Source of the DNA: an uncultured Acetobacteraceae bacterium
Lineage (GTDB): Bacteria; Pseudomonadota; Alphaproteobacteria; Acetobacterales; Acetobacteraceae
Assembly: GCA_903877125.1 (NCBI GenBank)
Contig: CAIRCM010000152.1
Location: 1-40,164 of the forward strand
Length of the DNA stretch: 40,164 nt
Reading direction: 5' to 3'
Notes under the pieces: generated by a model
Databases searched by the model: none
Seen by the model: the letters and a program-made list of their open reading frames with translations, nothing else
What the model was told of the DNA's origin: nothing
Position numbers and translations under genes: made by a program
In this document: positions 8,539 through 18,239 of the stretch, piece after piece
Position numbering within the stretch: the stretch's first letter is position 1
How the letters are laid out: each line of letters begins with the position of its first letter

Positions 8539-9825
8539 TTACCGCCCGGGATACATGGGGAATCGGGCGCACAGCGCTTTGACCCGAGCACCGACGGCGG
8601 CCTCGGCGGCGGTGTTGGTGCCGTCGTTGGATCGGCCGAGACCCTCCAGCACCTCATTGATCATCATCCCGATCTCCCGGAATTCGGCCTCCCCGAAGCC
8701 GCGGGACGTGGCGGCGGGGGAGCCGAGGCGGATGCCGGAGGTGATGGTCGGTTTCTCCGGATCGTAGGGGATGGCGTTCTTGTTGGCGGTCATGTGCGCG
8801 CGTTCGAGGCTGGCTTCGGCCGCCTTGCCGGTCACCCGCTTGGGCCGCAGATCGACCAGCATCAGATGCGAGTCCGTGCCGCCGGACACGATGTCCAGGC
8901 CTTGGGTTTTCAGCGTCTCGGCGAGGACGCGCGCATTGTCCTGCACCGCCTTCTGGTAAACCTTGAACGCGGGTTGCAGCGCTTCCTGGAACGCAGCGGC
9001 CTTGCCGGCGATCACATGCATCAGCGGCCCGCCCTGCAGGCCGGGGAACACCGCCGAATTGATCTTCTTGCCCAATTCGGCGTCCATCGACAGGATCATG
9101 CCGCCACGCGGGCCGCGCAGTGTCTTGTGAGTCGTCGTCGTCACCACATGCGCATGCGGCAGCGGGCTGGGGAACAGGCCGGCGGCGACCAGCCCGGCGA
9201 AATGTGCCATGTCTACCATGAAGAACGCACCGACTTCGTCCGCGACCTTGCGAATGCGGGGGAAGTCGATGAAGCGGGGATAGGCCGAACCACCGGCGAT
9301 GATCAGCTTGGGTTTGTGTTCGCGGGCGAGGCGTTCGAGTTCCTCGTAGTCCAGGATGCCGTCTTCCTTCCGTACGCCATACTGCACCGCATGGAACCAC
9401 TTCCCGGACAGGTTCGGTGCCGCGCCATGCGTCAGATGCCCACCGGCGGCGAGGCTCATGCCCAGCACCGTATCGCCGGGCTGGCACAGCGCCAGGAACA
9501 CCGCCTGATTGGCCTGCGCGCCGGAATGGGGCTGGACGTTGGCGAATTCGCAGCCGAACAGCTTCTTCGCTCGGTCGATGGCGAGGGTCTCGGCGACGTC
9601 CACATGGACGCAACCGCCGTAGTAGCGGCGACCGGGGTAGCCCTCGGCGTATTTGTTGGTCAGGACGGACCCTTGGGCTTCCAGGACTGCGGCGGAGACG
9701 ACATTCTCCGAGGCGATCAGCTCGATACCGTCCTGCTGGCGATGCAGCTCGGCGCCGATCGCGGCGGCGAGTTCGGGATCGGTTTCGGCGAGCGGGGCGG
9801 CGAAGAAGCGGTTCAGATCGGTCAT
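8539..9825 (-). CDS. glyA: serine hydroxymethyltransferase
   Basis: A PLP enzyme that converts serine and tetrahydrofolate to glycine and 5,10-methylene-THF, the main one-carbon source. The 428-residue protein has the N-terminal [14 protein letters not shown], the [15 protein letters not shown] segment, VDMAHFAG, and the PLP lysine in [14 protein letters not shown] (Lys234). The open frame runs much further upstream, but the added residues are unlike the family, and MTDLNRFFA at 9825 is the expected start. It heads the glyA-nrdR unit and is divergent from the restriction-modification genes. Confidence 0.98.
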   Translation of the reverse strand: MTDLNRFFAAPLAETDPELAAAIGAELHRQQDGIELIASENVVSAAVLEAQGSVLTNKYAEGYPGRRYYGGCVHVDVAETLAIDRAKKLFGCEFANVQPHSGAQANQAVFLALCQPGDTVLGMSLAAGGHLTHGAAPNLSGKWFHAVQYGVRKEDGILDYEELERLAREHKPKLIIAGGSAYPRFIDFPRIRKVADEVGAFFMVDMAHFAGLVAAGLFPSPLPHAHVVTTTTHKTLRGPRGGMILSMDAELGKKINSAVFPGLQGGPLMHVIAGKAAAFQEALQPAFKVYQKAVQDNARVLAETLKTQGLDIVSGGTDSHLMLVDLRPKRVTGKAAEASLERAHMTANKNAIPYDPEKPTITSGIRLGSPAATSRGFGEAEFREIGMMINEVLEGLGRSNDGTNTAAEAAVGARVKALCARFPMYPGR

Positions 9826-9970
9826 GGAGGCCTGTGGAGCGGGGGATGAAGGAGCGGCCCTGTAGCATGGCGGTTGCCGCGGGGTGAACCGGGATTCGAC
9901 AGGGGCACCTGTCGAGTGCGGCCAGCCAGACATACACTGGCAATGCACATCCGAGTCGCGGGTAAAAAGC

Positions 9971-11794
9971 ATGACCGACAATCGCACATGCGAGAGCCGC
10001 AGCGCCCTCATGGCGCGCATCGGCGGGAAGAACACAACACCCGAGCACATCGTGCGGCGGCGTTTGCATGGGTTGGGGTACCGCTTCCGATTGCATGCGA
10101 AGAACCTGCCGGGCCGGCCGGATATCGTCTTTCCTGGACGCCGTAAGGCGATCTTCGTCCATGGCTGCTTTTGGCACGCGCATGGCTGCAAGATCGGGCA
10201 GCCGCCGAAATCCCGCCTCGATTACTGGGCGCCGAAGCTGGAAGCCAATCGGGTACGGGATGCCGCTACGGAAGCCGCGCTGCGGGCCATGGGCTGGGAA
10301 ACGTTGACCGTCTGGCAATGCCAGCTACGGACGCTCGACGCGTTAACCGCCGATATGGTAGCATTTCTGGTCGGCAAAAAACCCGATCGACAGGCTGGGG
10401 CAAAACAGCTAGCCTCACCACCAGATATGGCCGAGGCCAGACAGGAAGGGATTGCCGTGCGACCGATTGGGATCGATCTGTTTGCCGGGGCGGGCGGACT
10501 AAGTCTCGGCTTCGAACAAGCCGGGTTCGAGGTGGTTGGCGCCGTCGAGATCGATCCGATCCACGCCGCCGTGCACAAGTTCAATTTTCCTCGGTGCGCC
10601 GTTCTGCCCCGGTCTGTGGTCGGATTGACCGGAGCCAAGATCCGCGAGGTCGCGGGCATTGGCTCGCGACAGGTTGATGTCGTCTTCGGCGGTGCGCCCT
10701 GTCAAGGCTTCTCGCTGATCGGCCAACGCGTCCTCGACGACCCCCGCAATTCGCTGGTGCGGGAATTCGTTCGCATCGTGGGCGAACTGCAGGCGTCGTA
10801 TTTCGTGTTCGAGAACGTCAAGGGCCTGACCGTAGGCAGTCATCGGGCGTTTCTGGACGAGTTGATCGCCGCGTTCGATGCCATCGGGTATTGCGTGCTG
10901 TTGCCGTGGCAGGTCATCGATGCCGCCGACCACGGCACGCCGCAGCACCGGGAGCGGCTGTTTTTGTACGGCGCTCGCAAAGGCCTGCCGCTGCCCGCCT
11001 ATCCCGAGAAGGCAACCAGACCGGCCGACAACGAGTGGCGTACGCAGCCGAAGGGGCCGACCTGCGAGGACGCACTCGGCGATCTGCCGGATGCCGACGC
11101 GTTCGATGCGTTGCTCGATAGCGACGAGGTCTTGCCGGGGAAATGGCGGGAGCCGAGCGCCTACGCGCGGGAAATGCGATGCCTGACCAACGATGCCTGG
11201 CATTTCGGCCATGTAAGGGAGTGGAACCCAGCGGTTCTGACATCCAGCGCCCGGACCGATCACACCGACATCTCGCGCCGCCGGTTCGCCGCGACCGTGC
11301 CTGGCGAAGTCGAACCGATATCCCGCTTTTTCAAGCTGAGCGGGGCGGGGCTGAGCAACACCCTGCGGGCGGGCACGGATGCGGCCCGCGGCGCGTTCAC
11401 CAGCCCGCGCCCGATCCATTACGCGCTGCCGCGATGCGTGACGGTACGGGAAATGGCGCGTCTGCACGGCTTTCCGGATTGGTTCCGTTTTCACACCACG
11501 AAATGGCACGGTGCCCGGCAGATCGGCAATTCCGTGCCCCCGCCGCTCGGGCGCGCGGTCGCGGGGGCATTGATGAAGGCCCTGGGTGTCGAGCCGGTGC
11601 GGCCTTCAGGCAAGATGTTGCTTGGCGACCCCGCCTTGATCCGCATGGATATGTCGGAAGCATCGGCTTATTTTGGGATCGAGAACCCGATCGGCCGTCG
11701 CGACAGGAAAAGCGGCGCGAAGAAACGCTCGCAACATGAAGTCGAGTCGCAACGGCATATGGCCCAGGGTGAGGTTGCATTTGTCGGGGATTAA
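9971..11794 (+). CDS. fusion of Vsr mismatch endonuclease and C5-cytosine DNA methyltransferase
   Basis: One continuous 607-residue frame. Residues 1-120 form a complete Vsr nick-directed T:G mismatch endonuclease. PGRPD gives Asp51 and HGCFWH gives His64 and His69 with intercalating Phe67-Trp68. Cys66, His71, Cys73 and Cys117 are the zinc ligands, the same numbering as E. coli Vsr, which supports the ATG at 9971. A linker of about 45 residues leads to a C5 methyltransferase: [13 protein letters not shown] (motif I), GGAPCQGFS with catalytic Cys244, FENVKGL (Glu281), [18 protein letters not shown] and [12 protein letters not shown]. The methylase would create 5mC and the Vsr half would repair the T:G mismatches from its deamination. 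These activities are normally on separate genes. The reverse strand carries glyA. Confidence 0.93.
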   Translation: MTDNRTCESRSALMARIGGKNTTPEHIVRRRLHGLGYRFRLHAKNLPGRPDIVFPGRRKAIFVHGCFWHAHGCKIGQPPKSRLDYWAPKLEANRVRDAATEAALRAMGWETLTVWQCQLRTLDALTADMVAFLVGKKPDRQAGAKQLASPPDMAEARQEGIAVRPIGIDLFAGAGGLSLGFEQAGFEVVGAVEIDPIHAAVHKFNFPRCAVLPRSVVGLTGAKIREVAGIGSRQVDVVFGGAPCQGFSLIGQRVLDDPRNSLVREFVRIVGELQASYFVFENVKGLTVGSHRAFLDELIAAFDAIGYCVLLPWQVIDAADHGTPQHRERLFLYGARKGLPLPAYPEKATRPADNEWRTQPKGPTCEDALGDLPDADAFDALLDSDEVLPGKWREPSAYAREMRCLTNDAWHFGHVREWNPAVLTSSARTDHTDISRRRFAATVPGEVEPISRFFKLSGAGLSNTLRAGTDAARGAFTSPRPIHYALPRCVTVREMARLHGFPDWFRFHTTKWHGARQIGNSVPPPLGRAVAGALMKALGVEPVRPSGKMLLGDPALIRMDMSEASAYFGIENPIGRRDRKSGAKKRSQHEVESQRHMAQGEVAFVGD

Positions 11795-12584
11795 GGAGAA
11801 CCGGTACCGACAATTGGTCGAGCAAATTTTTTTCGATCCGGCTTTCGGGGCATACCGTCCAGGTACAACGGAAATCCCCTTCGCACGCCCCGATATCGAG
11901 CGCGCGGCGGCCGCGCTGCGCATCGAACTGCCGAAGAACATCGGCGATGTCCTCTACGCGATACGGTATCGAACACCGATGCCGCGCAAGGTTGTCGATA
12001 TTCAGCCAGAGGGCATGGAATGGATTATCGAAGGCGACGGCCGTGCCCGCTACAAGTTTGTCTTAGTGCCGATAAATCGCATCGTTCCCAACCGCACGCT
12101 CGCGGCGATTAAAATCCCCGATGCAACCCCCGAAATCATCGGCGCCTATGCACTGAACGACGAGCAGGCATTGCTGGCCAAAGTGCGGTACAACCGGATT
12201 ATCGATATCTTCCTCAGAATAACCGCTTACTCGTTGCAAAGCCATATGCGAACTTCGGTCGCCGGCATCGGTCAGATCGAGATTGACGAGGTATACGTCG
12301 GGATCGACCGTAACGGCGTGCAGTATGTGGTTCCGGTGCAGGCGAAGGGCGGTAAGGACCAACTCTCGGTTGTCCAGACCAAACAGGATATCGGATGTTG
12401 CGCCGAGAAATTCCCCAATCTTGTCTGTCGCACGGTATCGGCTCAATTCATGGACGACGACCGCATGGCCATGTTCGAACTAACTGTGCAGGACGGACGG
12501 GTTTGCGTCGTAGATGAGAAGCACTACCTCTTGGTTCCCGCCGACCGGATCGGTGCGGACGAATTGCTGGGGTACCGGCGATAG
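11736..12584 (+). CDS. probable type II restriction endonuclease partnered with the Vsr-methylase
   Basis: The 282-residue protein has the phrase PDATPEIIGAYALNDEQALL and a region GQIEIDEVYVG...YVVPVQAKGGKD that fits a PD-(D/E)XK core: acidic residues at about 182-185 and Q-A-K at about 202-204. The Gln at the usual acidic position is a known variation (BglII-like). From memory, such proteins are annotated as endonucleases next to C5 methylases, and gene order supports an R-M pair. The proposed ATG lies 59 bases inside the methylase gene. A later TTG at about 11815, after an AAGGAG just past the methylase stop, is an alternative with poor spacing. The stretch looks less GC-rich than its neighbours by eye. 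The recognition site cannot be told. Confidence 0.7.
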   Translation: MKSSRNGIWPRVRLHLSGIKENRYRQLVEQIFFDPAFGAYRPGTTEIPFARPDIERAAAALRIELPKNIGDVLYAIRYRTPMPRKVVDIQPEGMEWIIEGDGRARYKFVLVPINRIVPNRTLAAIKIPDATPEIIGAYALNDEQALLAKVRYNRIIDIFLRITAYSLQSHMRTSVAGIGQIEIDEVYVGIDRNGVQYVVPVQAKGGKDQLSVVQTKQDIGCCAEKFPNLVCRTVSAQFMDDDRMAMFELTVQDGRVCVVDEKHYLLVPADRIGADELLGYRR

Positions 12585-12635
12585 AGCCGCCTACCGTTAA
12601 CCCTTCCTTAACCCAACCCTGTCATCCTCCCTCGC

Positions 12636-13016
12636 ATGACCACCCTCGCCCGCCGTGCCCGAGGCCAGATCGCCCACGCCCGCGGCATGGGCGCCGAAGC
12701 GGCCGCACGTTCGGCATTGGAAAAGGACGGCTGGACCATCCTCGCGCAGCGCCTGCGCACGCCAGCCGGCGAAATCGACATCGTGGCCGACAAAGCCGGC
12801 CTGCTGGCGATCGTCGAGGTCAAGTCCCGCCCCACTTTGACCGAGGCCGCCACCGCCCTGACGCCTCGCCAGCAGGCCCGGTTGATCGCCGCGTGCGACA
12901 TCGTGCTGACCGAGCACCCGGACTGGGGCGCGGCGGGGGTGCGGTTCGACGTGCTGCTTGTCGATGGCGCGGGGCGGGTGCGGCGGATCGCCGATGCGTT
13001 CCGGCAGGAGGTTTAA
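12636..13016 (+). CDS. yraN: YraN family protein (UPF0102), nuclease-like fold
   Basis: A 126-residue cytoplasmic protein of the UPF0102 family, whose exact role is unsettled. Its fold resembles Holliday-junction resolvases. Visible landmarks are RGMGAEAAARSALEKDGW near the start, the GEIDIVADKAG strand with acidic residues, and IVEVKSR with the E-x-K of the nuclease-like core. Then follow ALTPRQQARLIAA and RFDVLLVD. Length and start are normal. It begins 51 bases after the endonuclease gene and is probably not functionally linked to it. Its native neighbours may have been separated by insertion of the R-M genes. Confidence 0.88.
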   Translation: MTTLARRARGQIAHARGMGAEAAARSALEKDGWTILAQRLRTPAGEIDIVADKAGLLAIVEVKSRPTLTEAATALTPRQQARLIAACDIVLTEHPDWGAAGVRFDVLLVDGAGRVRRIADAFRQEV

Positions 13017-13115
13017 GAGCCAGTCGGCAGGACAACAGGGCCGTTTCAGCGGCTTGGCGTCGACGTGCTGGCCGACACGGCATATAGCGCCGCACTCGCC
13101 ACTGAGGAATTTTCG

Positions 13116-15044
13116 ATGACGCCGGACCGGACGCCGCGGTCGCCAGCATACCGGCCTGACATCGATGGGCTGCGGGCGGTGGCTGTGGTGGCCGTGATCC
13201 TCAACCATCTCGACCACCGGCTGCTGCCCGGCGGTTACCTGGGCGTGGACATTTTCTTCGTCATCTCCGGCTTCGTCATCGCCACCTCCCTCCGCCAACG
13301 CCCCGACGAGCCGCTCGGGAAACTGCTGATCGGCTTCTTCGCCCGACGCTTCCGCCGCCTGGTGCCGGCGCTGGCCCTGTGCGTCGCCGCCAGCGGGCTG
13401 GCGGTCTGGCTGATCGCGCCGAACCCGAGGGAGTCGCTGGAGATCGGTCTCGCGGCGCTGGTGGGCGTGTCCAATATCGCGTTGCTGTGGAACGCCCAGG
13501 ACTATTTCGCGACGTCGGCCACGCTCAATTTCTTCACCCAGACCTGGTCGCTGGGGGGCGAGGAGCAGTTCTATCTGCTTTTCCCCTTTCTGGTATGGGC
13601 CACCGGCCTTACGCGCCTGGGCCGAGGTCCGGCGCGGCTGTTAGCGGTTTGCCTGGTTTTATCCTCGGTCTCCATCGTTGCCTTGCTGTGGCTGCCCGGC
13701 TGGGATGGCGGCGCGGCGTATTTCCTGGTCCTGAGCCGTTTCTGGGAACTGGGCTGCGGCGTGATGGCAGCGCTGCTGCCGGTCAAGTGGCGCCGCTTAC
13801 CCGCGTGGCTGGCGCTGGTGGGCATGATCGGCGTCATGGCGCTGCCGCTGCCCCCCAGCGTGCTGGTCGGCCTGCTGATCGTGCCCCCGACGGTCGTCGT
13901 CATTCTGGGCGATGCATCCAAACCCCTGGCTTGGCCGGGCCTCGTCGGGGTCGGACGGATGTCCTACTCGCTGTATCTTTGGCACTGGCCGATCGTCAGT
14001 GCTTCCCTGCTCGCCTTCGGCCGCTTCCATCTGGATATACCCGCAAGATTGGCGCCCATGCTGCTGCTCGGCGCGGCCTCCTACTACTGGGTCGAACGGC
14101 CGGCTCGCACCCGGCTGTCGAACCTGCCGCGCCGCTGGTCGTTCGCGGTCGCATTCGGATCGATCGGGCTGACGGCGGGTTTGCTGGCGGGGCTGAACCA
14201 CTGGTCCAACCCGATCCCCCTGGTGGCGCGCACCTTCGCCGATGTCCCCGCGGACTACCCACCCTTCCCCATCACCCTGGTCGACCATCTGAATGAATGT
14301 GTGGTCGACGGCCAGTCCCGGGTCGCCAAGCCGACGACATTCGATCGTTGCACTCTACCGCCATACGGCGCCGCGACGAACACCGTCTGGGCCATGGGCG
14401 ACAGTCATGCCGGTGCGCTCGACGGCATGATGGTCGCGCTCTACCGGCGGACCGGGCTTGGCATCCATTTGATCGAAACCCCCGGCATGCCGTTTCCAGC
14501 ACCGCCCGGCCTCGATTTTCCCGATCGGGATGCGTTTTTCGCGACCACTCTAACCCGGATCAAACCTGGCGACATCGTCCTCCTGGCGCGCCTGTTCATG
14601 ATGCGGGAAGGCGCGGTACGCCCGATGCCCGACGTCGGTCCATGGATCGCGGAGGTGGAAGCGTTGGCGCGGCGCCTCAGCGCGCTGGGCGTGCACGTCG
14701 TCGTCGCCGGCCCGCCGCCGTTGTTTCATTTCGATACAATCTTCCACTGCGCGTTGCGCCCCGATGGGACGACGCCCTGCGATGTGGATCGCGCCGCGCT
14801 GGCGGCGGCGATCGACCCGGTGATGGCCGCACTGGAAGCCGCCGCGCGCCGGCAGCCGAACCTGCATGTGTTCGACGATTTCACGCCGCTGTGTCCGCCG
14901 GAGCGACGCACCTGCTCCCCGATCAAGGACGACATCCCGCAGTTCCGCGATGCGGATCACCTCAACGGTGCGGGCGCCGGCAGTCTGGCGCCGTCGTTCG
15001 CGGCATTTCTGACCCGCCTGGGACTGTTTCAACCGAAACCTTGA
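13116..15044 (+). CDS. membrane acyltransferase 3 with C-terminal SGNH domain (OafA/YrhL type)
   Basis: An inner-membrane O-acyltransferase, probably O-acetylating a cell-surface polysaccharide or peptidoglycan component. Residues 10-350 carry about ten hydrophobic helices. They begin with the family start RPDIDGLRAVAVVAVILNHL and the motif GGYLGVDIFFVISGFVI, and include QTWSLGGEEQFYLLFP. The C-terminal third is an SGNH hydrolase-like domain with GDSHAGALDGMM (block I Ser) and DADHLNGAG (block V Asp-His). It is 642 residues long, normal for the fused class. The upstream part of the open frame (to 13065) is unlike the family, so the ATG at 13116 is chosen. No sugar-synthesis genes adjoin it, so the target is unknown. 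Confidence 0.88.
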   Translation: MTPDRTPRSPAYRPDIDGLRAVAVVAVILNHLDHRLLPGGYLGVDIFFVISGFVIATSLRQRPDEPLGKLLIGFFARRFRRLVPALALCVAASGLAVWLIAPNPRESLEIGLAALVGVSNIALLWNAQDYFATSATLNFFTQTWSLGGEEQFYLLFPFLVWATGLTRLGRGPARLLAVCLVLSSVSIVALLWLPGWDGGAAYFLVLSRFWELGCGVMAALLPVKWRRLPAWLALVGMIGVMALPLPPSVLVGLLIVPPTVVVILGDASKPLAWPGLVGVGRMSYSLYLWHWPIVSASLLAFGRFHLDIPARLAPMLLLGAASYYWVERPARTRLSNLPRRWSFAVAFGSIGLTAGLLAGLNHWSNPIPLVARTFADVPADYPPFPITLVDHLNECVVDGQSRVAKPTTFDRCTLPPYGAATNTVWAMGDSHAGALDGMMVALYRRTGLGIHLIETPGMPFPAPPGLDFPDRDAFFATTLTRIKPGDIVLLARLFMMREGAVRPMPDVGPWIAEVEALARRLSALGVHVVVAGPPPLFHFDTIFHCALRPDGTTPCDVDRAALAAAIDPVMAALEAAARRQPNLHVFDDFTPLCPPERRTCSPIKDDIPQFRDADHLNGAGAGSLAPSFAAFLTRLGLFQPKP

Positions 15045-15110
15045 CCCGGCAGGCCTTGACCGGTTGCCCCCCGCCCCCCACTAAGGCGCGCGCAACTATC
15101 GGGCTGTCAT

Positions 15111-16004
15111 ATGAGTGCAACCGTCGCGATGGCATCCGGCCCGCGGGCCTATGGGCGGCGTTACTGGGTGTTCGCCGTTCCGGCGGCGCTGGTGGTGCTG
15201 CTGGTCATCCTGTTTCCCTGGATTTTCACCATCTTCATGTCGGTGCACGACTGGAAGGTGAGCGGCGATACGCCCTATGTCGGCTTCGCCAACTACGCGA
15301 AAATGCTGCACGACCAGCGCTTCATCGGCGCGGTCTGGCGGACGCTGATCTTTACCGCGGCCTCGGTGATCGCGCCGTTGGTCCTCGGGGTCTGGGCGGC
15401 GGTCTGCTTTTCGTCGAATTTCCGGGGCAGAGGGCTGGCACGCACCCTGTTCGTGCTGCCGATGATGGCGACACCGGTCGCGATCTCGCTGGTCTGGACG
15501 ATGATGTTTCACCCGCAGCTGGGCGTGCTGAACTACCTGCTGACCAGTATCGGCCTGCCGCCGTCCACCTGGGTTTACGACGGCAGCACGGTGATCCCGA
15601 CGCTGGTGATGGTGGAGACATGGCAGTGGACGCCGCTGGTGATGCTGATCGTGCTGGGTGGGATCGCCAGCCTGCCGACGGATCCGTATGAGGCAGCGGT
15701 GCTGGATGGTGCCAGTGCCTGGCAGATGTTCCGCCACATCACGCTTCCGCTCGTCATGCCCTTCATCATGGTGGCCGCGGTCATCCGGATCATCGACGCG
15801 CTGAAGACCTTCGACACGATCTATGTGATCACCCTGGGCGGTCCCGGTTCAGCCAGCGAGACGGTCAACATCCTGCTGTATCAGACCGCCTTCGCCTATT
15901 ACGACCTCGGCTACGGGTCGGCGATGGTGGTGGTGTTTTTCATCCTGATCCTGCTGATCAGCATGCTGCTGCTCCGCCTGCGCCAGCGGGAGGATCTGCG
16001 ATGA
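15111..16004 (+). CDS. ABC importer permease, carbohydrate type (MalF/UgpA-like)
   Basis: A 297-residue inner-membrane permease with six predicted helices, of the CUT1 carbohydrate-importer family. The cytoplasmic EAA loop reads EAAVLDGASAWQMFRHITLP (about residues 195-214), the contact site for the ATPase. The first helix follows a short positively charged N-terminus. It overlaps the second permease by 4 bases (ATGA). Together with the binding protein downstream it makes an importer for a sugar, polyol or glycerol phosphate-like solute. The solute cannot be told. A weak TTGACC in the gap before it may be part of a promoter. Confidence 0.92.
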   Translation: MSATVAMASGPRAYGRRYWVFAVPAALVVLLVILFPWIFTIFMSVHDWKVSGDTPYVGFANYAKMLHDQRFIGAVWRTLIFTAASVIAPLVLGVWAAVCFSSNFRGRGLARTLFVLPMMATPVAISLVWTMMFHPQLGVLNYLLTSIGLPPSTWVYDGSTVIPTLVMVETWQWTPLVMLIVLGGIASLPTDPYEAAVLDGASAWQMFRHITLPLVMPFIMVAAVIRIIDALKTFDTIYVITLGGPGSASETVNILLYQTAFAYYDLGYGSAMVVVFFILILLISMLLLRLRQREDLR

Positions 16005-16822
16005 AGCGCACGCCCCTTGGCCAGATCGGCCTGTATTTTTCGGTGATCGTGCTGGTGTCTCCGGCCGTGCTGTTCTTCCTGTGGATGCTGTCCCTGTCGT
16101 TGAAGAACGAGCTGGACAATACCGCCTGGCCGCCGGTGTTCATTCCCAACCCGCCGACCTTCGACAATTTCATCGACGTGTTCGCGAAGAACGATTTCCT
16201 GACCTATACGATCAACTCGGTGATCGTGTCGTTCAGCGCGACCGGTCTGGCGATCCTGTTCGGGGTGCCGGCGGGGTACGGGATCGCCAAGGCGAAGGCG
16301 ACCAAGGCGGCGGCGCTGATCCTGATCGCGCGCGTGACGCCAGGTCTGTCGTATCTGATCCCGCTGTTCCTGCTGTTTCAGTGGCTGGGGCTGATCGGCA
16401 CGCTGGTGCCGCTGGTGATCACCCATCTGGTGATCACGGTCCCCATCGTGGTCTGGATCATGATCGGCTTCTTCGAAGGCCTGCCGGGCGAGCTGGAGGA
16501 AGCCGCGCTCGTCGACGGTGCCACGATCTGGCAGGCATTTCTATATGTCGCGATGCCGCTGGCGCGACCGGGGATCACGGTGGCGACGATCCTGGCATTC
16601 ATTTTCTCCTGGAACAATTTTATCTTCGGCGTCGTGCTCGCGGGACGGGCGACCCGGACGCTGCCGGTCGCGGTCTACAACGTGCTGACGTTCGAGCAGA
16701 TCAGTTGGGGGCCGCTGGCCGCCGCCGCGCTGATCGTCACCGCGCCGGTGCTGCTGCTGACTTTGCTGATGCAGAAGGAAATCGTCGCGGGCCTGACGGC
16801 CGGCGGGGTCAAGGGGGGGTGA
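16001..16822 (+). CDS. ABC importer permease, carbohydrate type (MalG/UgpE-like)
   Basis: The second 273-residue inner-membrane permease of the importer, also with six helices. The EAA loop is ELEEAALVDGATIWQAFLYV (about residues 163-182) and ends in MPLARPG. MalG-class signatures such as IFSWNNFIFGVVLAGR follow near the C-terminus. It is coupled to the first permease by a 4-base overlap. The next gene is the binding protein after a 94-base gap. No ATP-binding subunit follows in the window. Confidence 0.92.
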   Translation: MKRTPLGQIGLYFSVIVLVSPAVLFFLWMLSLSLKNELDNTAWPPVFIPNPPTFDNFIDVFAKNDFLTYTINSVIVSFSATGLAILFGVPAGYGIAKAKATKAAALILIARVTPGLSYLIPLFLLFQWLGLIGTLVPLVITHLVITVPIVVWIMIGFFEGLPGELEEAALVDGATIWQAFLYVAMPLARPGITVATILAFIFSWNNFIFGVVLAGRATRTLPVAVYNVLTFEQISWGPLAAAALIVTAPVLLLTLLMQKEIVAGLTAGGVKGG

Positions 16823-16916
16823 ACGGATGATGGCCGTCGTTTGCACACCCGACCGCCCTGTTTGATCCCGCGATCACGCACTATAACCTCCCCGCGTTAA
16901 CTCCAGGAGGAAACAC

Positions 16917-18239
16917 ATGATCCGCCGTCGCCAGGTTCTGGCATCCACCGCCGTGCTCGCCGCTCCGGCGATCGTGGCCAAGGCCAATGCGCAGTCCGCT
17001 TTCGATTGGAAGCAGTGCAAGGGTCAATCGATCGAAATCAACTTCCAGCTCTCCCCGCGCGGCGATCTCGTACGCCACCACATCAAGGAATTCGAGGCGC
17101 TGACCGGCATCACCGCCGGATTCGAACAGATTCCCGAACAGCAGCAGCGCCCGAAAGTGGCGATGGAGATGGCGACCGGCCATCCCAGCTTCGACGTGGT
17201 CAATGTCGGCATGCACGTGCAGAAGAAGCTCGTGGAAACCGCGCATTGGATGGAAGACCTCCGCCCGTACCTGGCGGACAAATCGCTGACAAATCCCGAT
17301 TTCGACTTCGGCGATTTCAGCAAGCCGTCCTTGGCTGTGGCGACCGCGGCCGATGGCAGCGTTAACGTGATCCCCAGCAATCAGGATCTGTTCATCGTCT
17401 TCTACAACAAGGAATTGCTGGCCGCGAAAGGCTTCACCGCGCCGCCCAAGACCTATGACGAGATGTACGCGATGGCGAAGGCGCTGACCGACCCATCGAA
17501 GCAGATCGCCGGCTTCGTCGGTCGTGGCCTCAAGAACGCCAACGTCGTGTTGTTCGACAACATTCTGTTGGGCTTCGATCAGGAAACCGTGACGCCCGAC
17601 GGCAAGAAGCTGCTGACCGACACGCCGGCCGCGATCGAGGCCGGCAAGTGGTATCAGAAAATCATGCGTGACTGCGGGCCGCCCGGCAACATCGGTTTCA
17701 ACTGGAACGAATGCCAGACGACCTTCATGCAGGGCCGCGCGGCGATGTGGTGGGACGGGATCGGATTCTCCGCCCCGCTGCTGGACAAGAACAAGTCCCG
17801 CGTCACCGACAAGGTGGGGTTCGCGCCGGTTCCCGCCGGCCCGAAATCCCACAATGCCGCGACCTTCATCGAGGGTATCGGCATCCCCAAAGCCGCCAAG
17901 AACAAAAAGGCGGCTTGGCTGTTCGTGCAGTGGATCACCGGCAAGGACATGATGAACGAACAACTGCGCGCCGGTGCCGGTACGCCGCCGCGCCTGTCCT
18001 GCTACGGGCGGGAGGATATCGTGAAATCCAGCGCCTTCCCGAAGGAATGGTTCGACACGACCGGCATCAGCCTGAAAATCGCACGCCCGGGTCTGCCAGT
18101 CATCGTGCCGGTGACCGAGTTCCGCGACACCATCGGCGCCGGCCTGACCAACATCGTCGGCGGTGCCGATGTGGAGGCCGAGCTGAAGAAGGCTACCGAG
18201 GCGTTCCAGCCCGTGCTGGATAAAGCGAACGCGGGCTAA
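16917..18239 (+). CDS. extracellular solute-binding protein, family 1, of the sugar-type ABC importer
   Basis: A 440-residue periplasmic receptor. The N-terminus MIRRRQVLASTAVLAAPAIV has an Arg pair, a hydrophobic stretch and a likely cut after ANA (about residue 25), so export may use the Tat route. The mature part has family 1 features: FEQIPEQQQRPKVAMEM, SNQDLFIVFYNKELL and FMQGRAAMWWDG. A strong ribosome binding site AGGAGG at 16905-16910 sits 6 bases before the ATG. With a TATAAC at about 16882 in the gap, it suggests the receptor is made in excess over the permeases. Placing the receptor last, after both permeases, is less usual than first. Its 3' end overlaps the converging gene by 4 bases. 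Confidence 0.92.
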   Translation: MIRRRQVLASTAVLAAPAIVAKANAQSAFDWKQCKGQSIEINFQLSPRGDLVRHHIKEFEALTGITAGFEQIPEQQQRPKVAMEMATGHPSFDVVNVGMHVQKKLVETAHWMEDLRPYLADKSLTNPDFDFGDFSKPSLAVATAADGSVNVIPSNQDLFIVFYNKELLAAKGFTAPPKTYDEMYAMAKALTDPSKQIAGFVGRGLKNANVVLFDNILLGFDQETVTPDGKKLLTDTPAAIEAGKWYQKIMRDCGPPGNIGFNWNECQTTFMQGRAAMWWDGIGFSAPLLDKNKSRVTDKVGFAPVPAGPKSHNAATFIEGIGIPKAAKNKKAAWLFVQWITGKDMMNEQLRAGAGTPPRLSCYGREDIVKSSAFPKEWFDTTGISLKIARPGLPVIVPVTEFRDTIGAGLTNIVGGADVEAELKKATEAFQPVLDKANAG

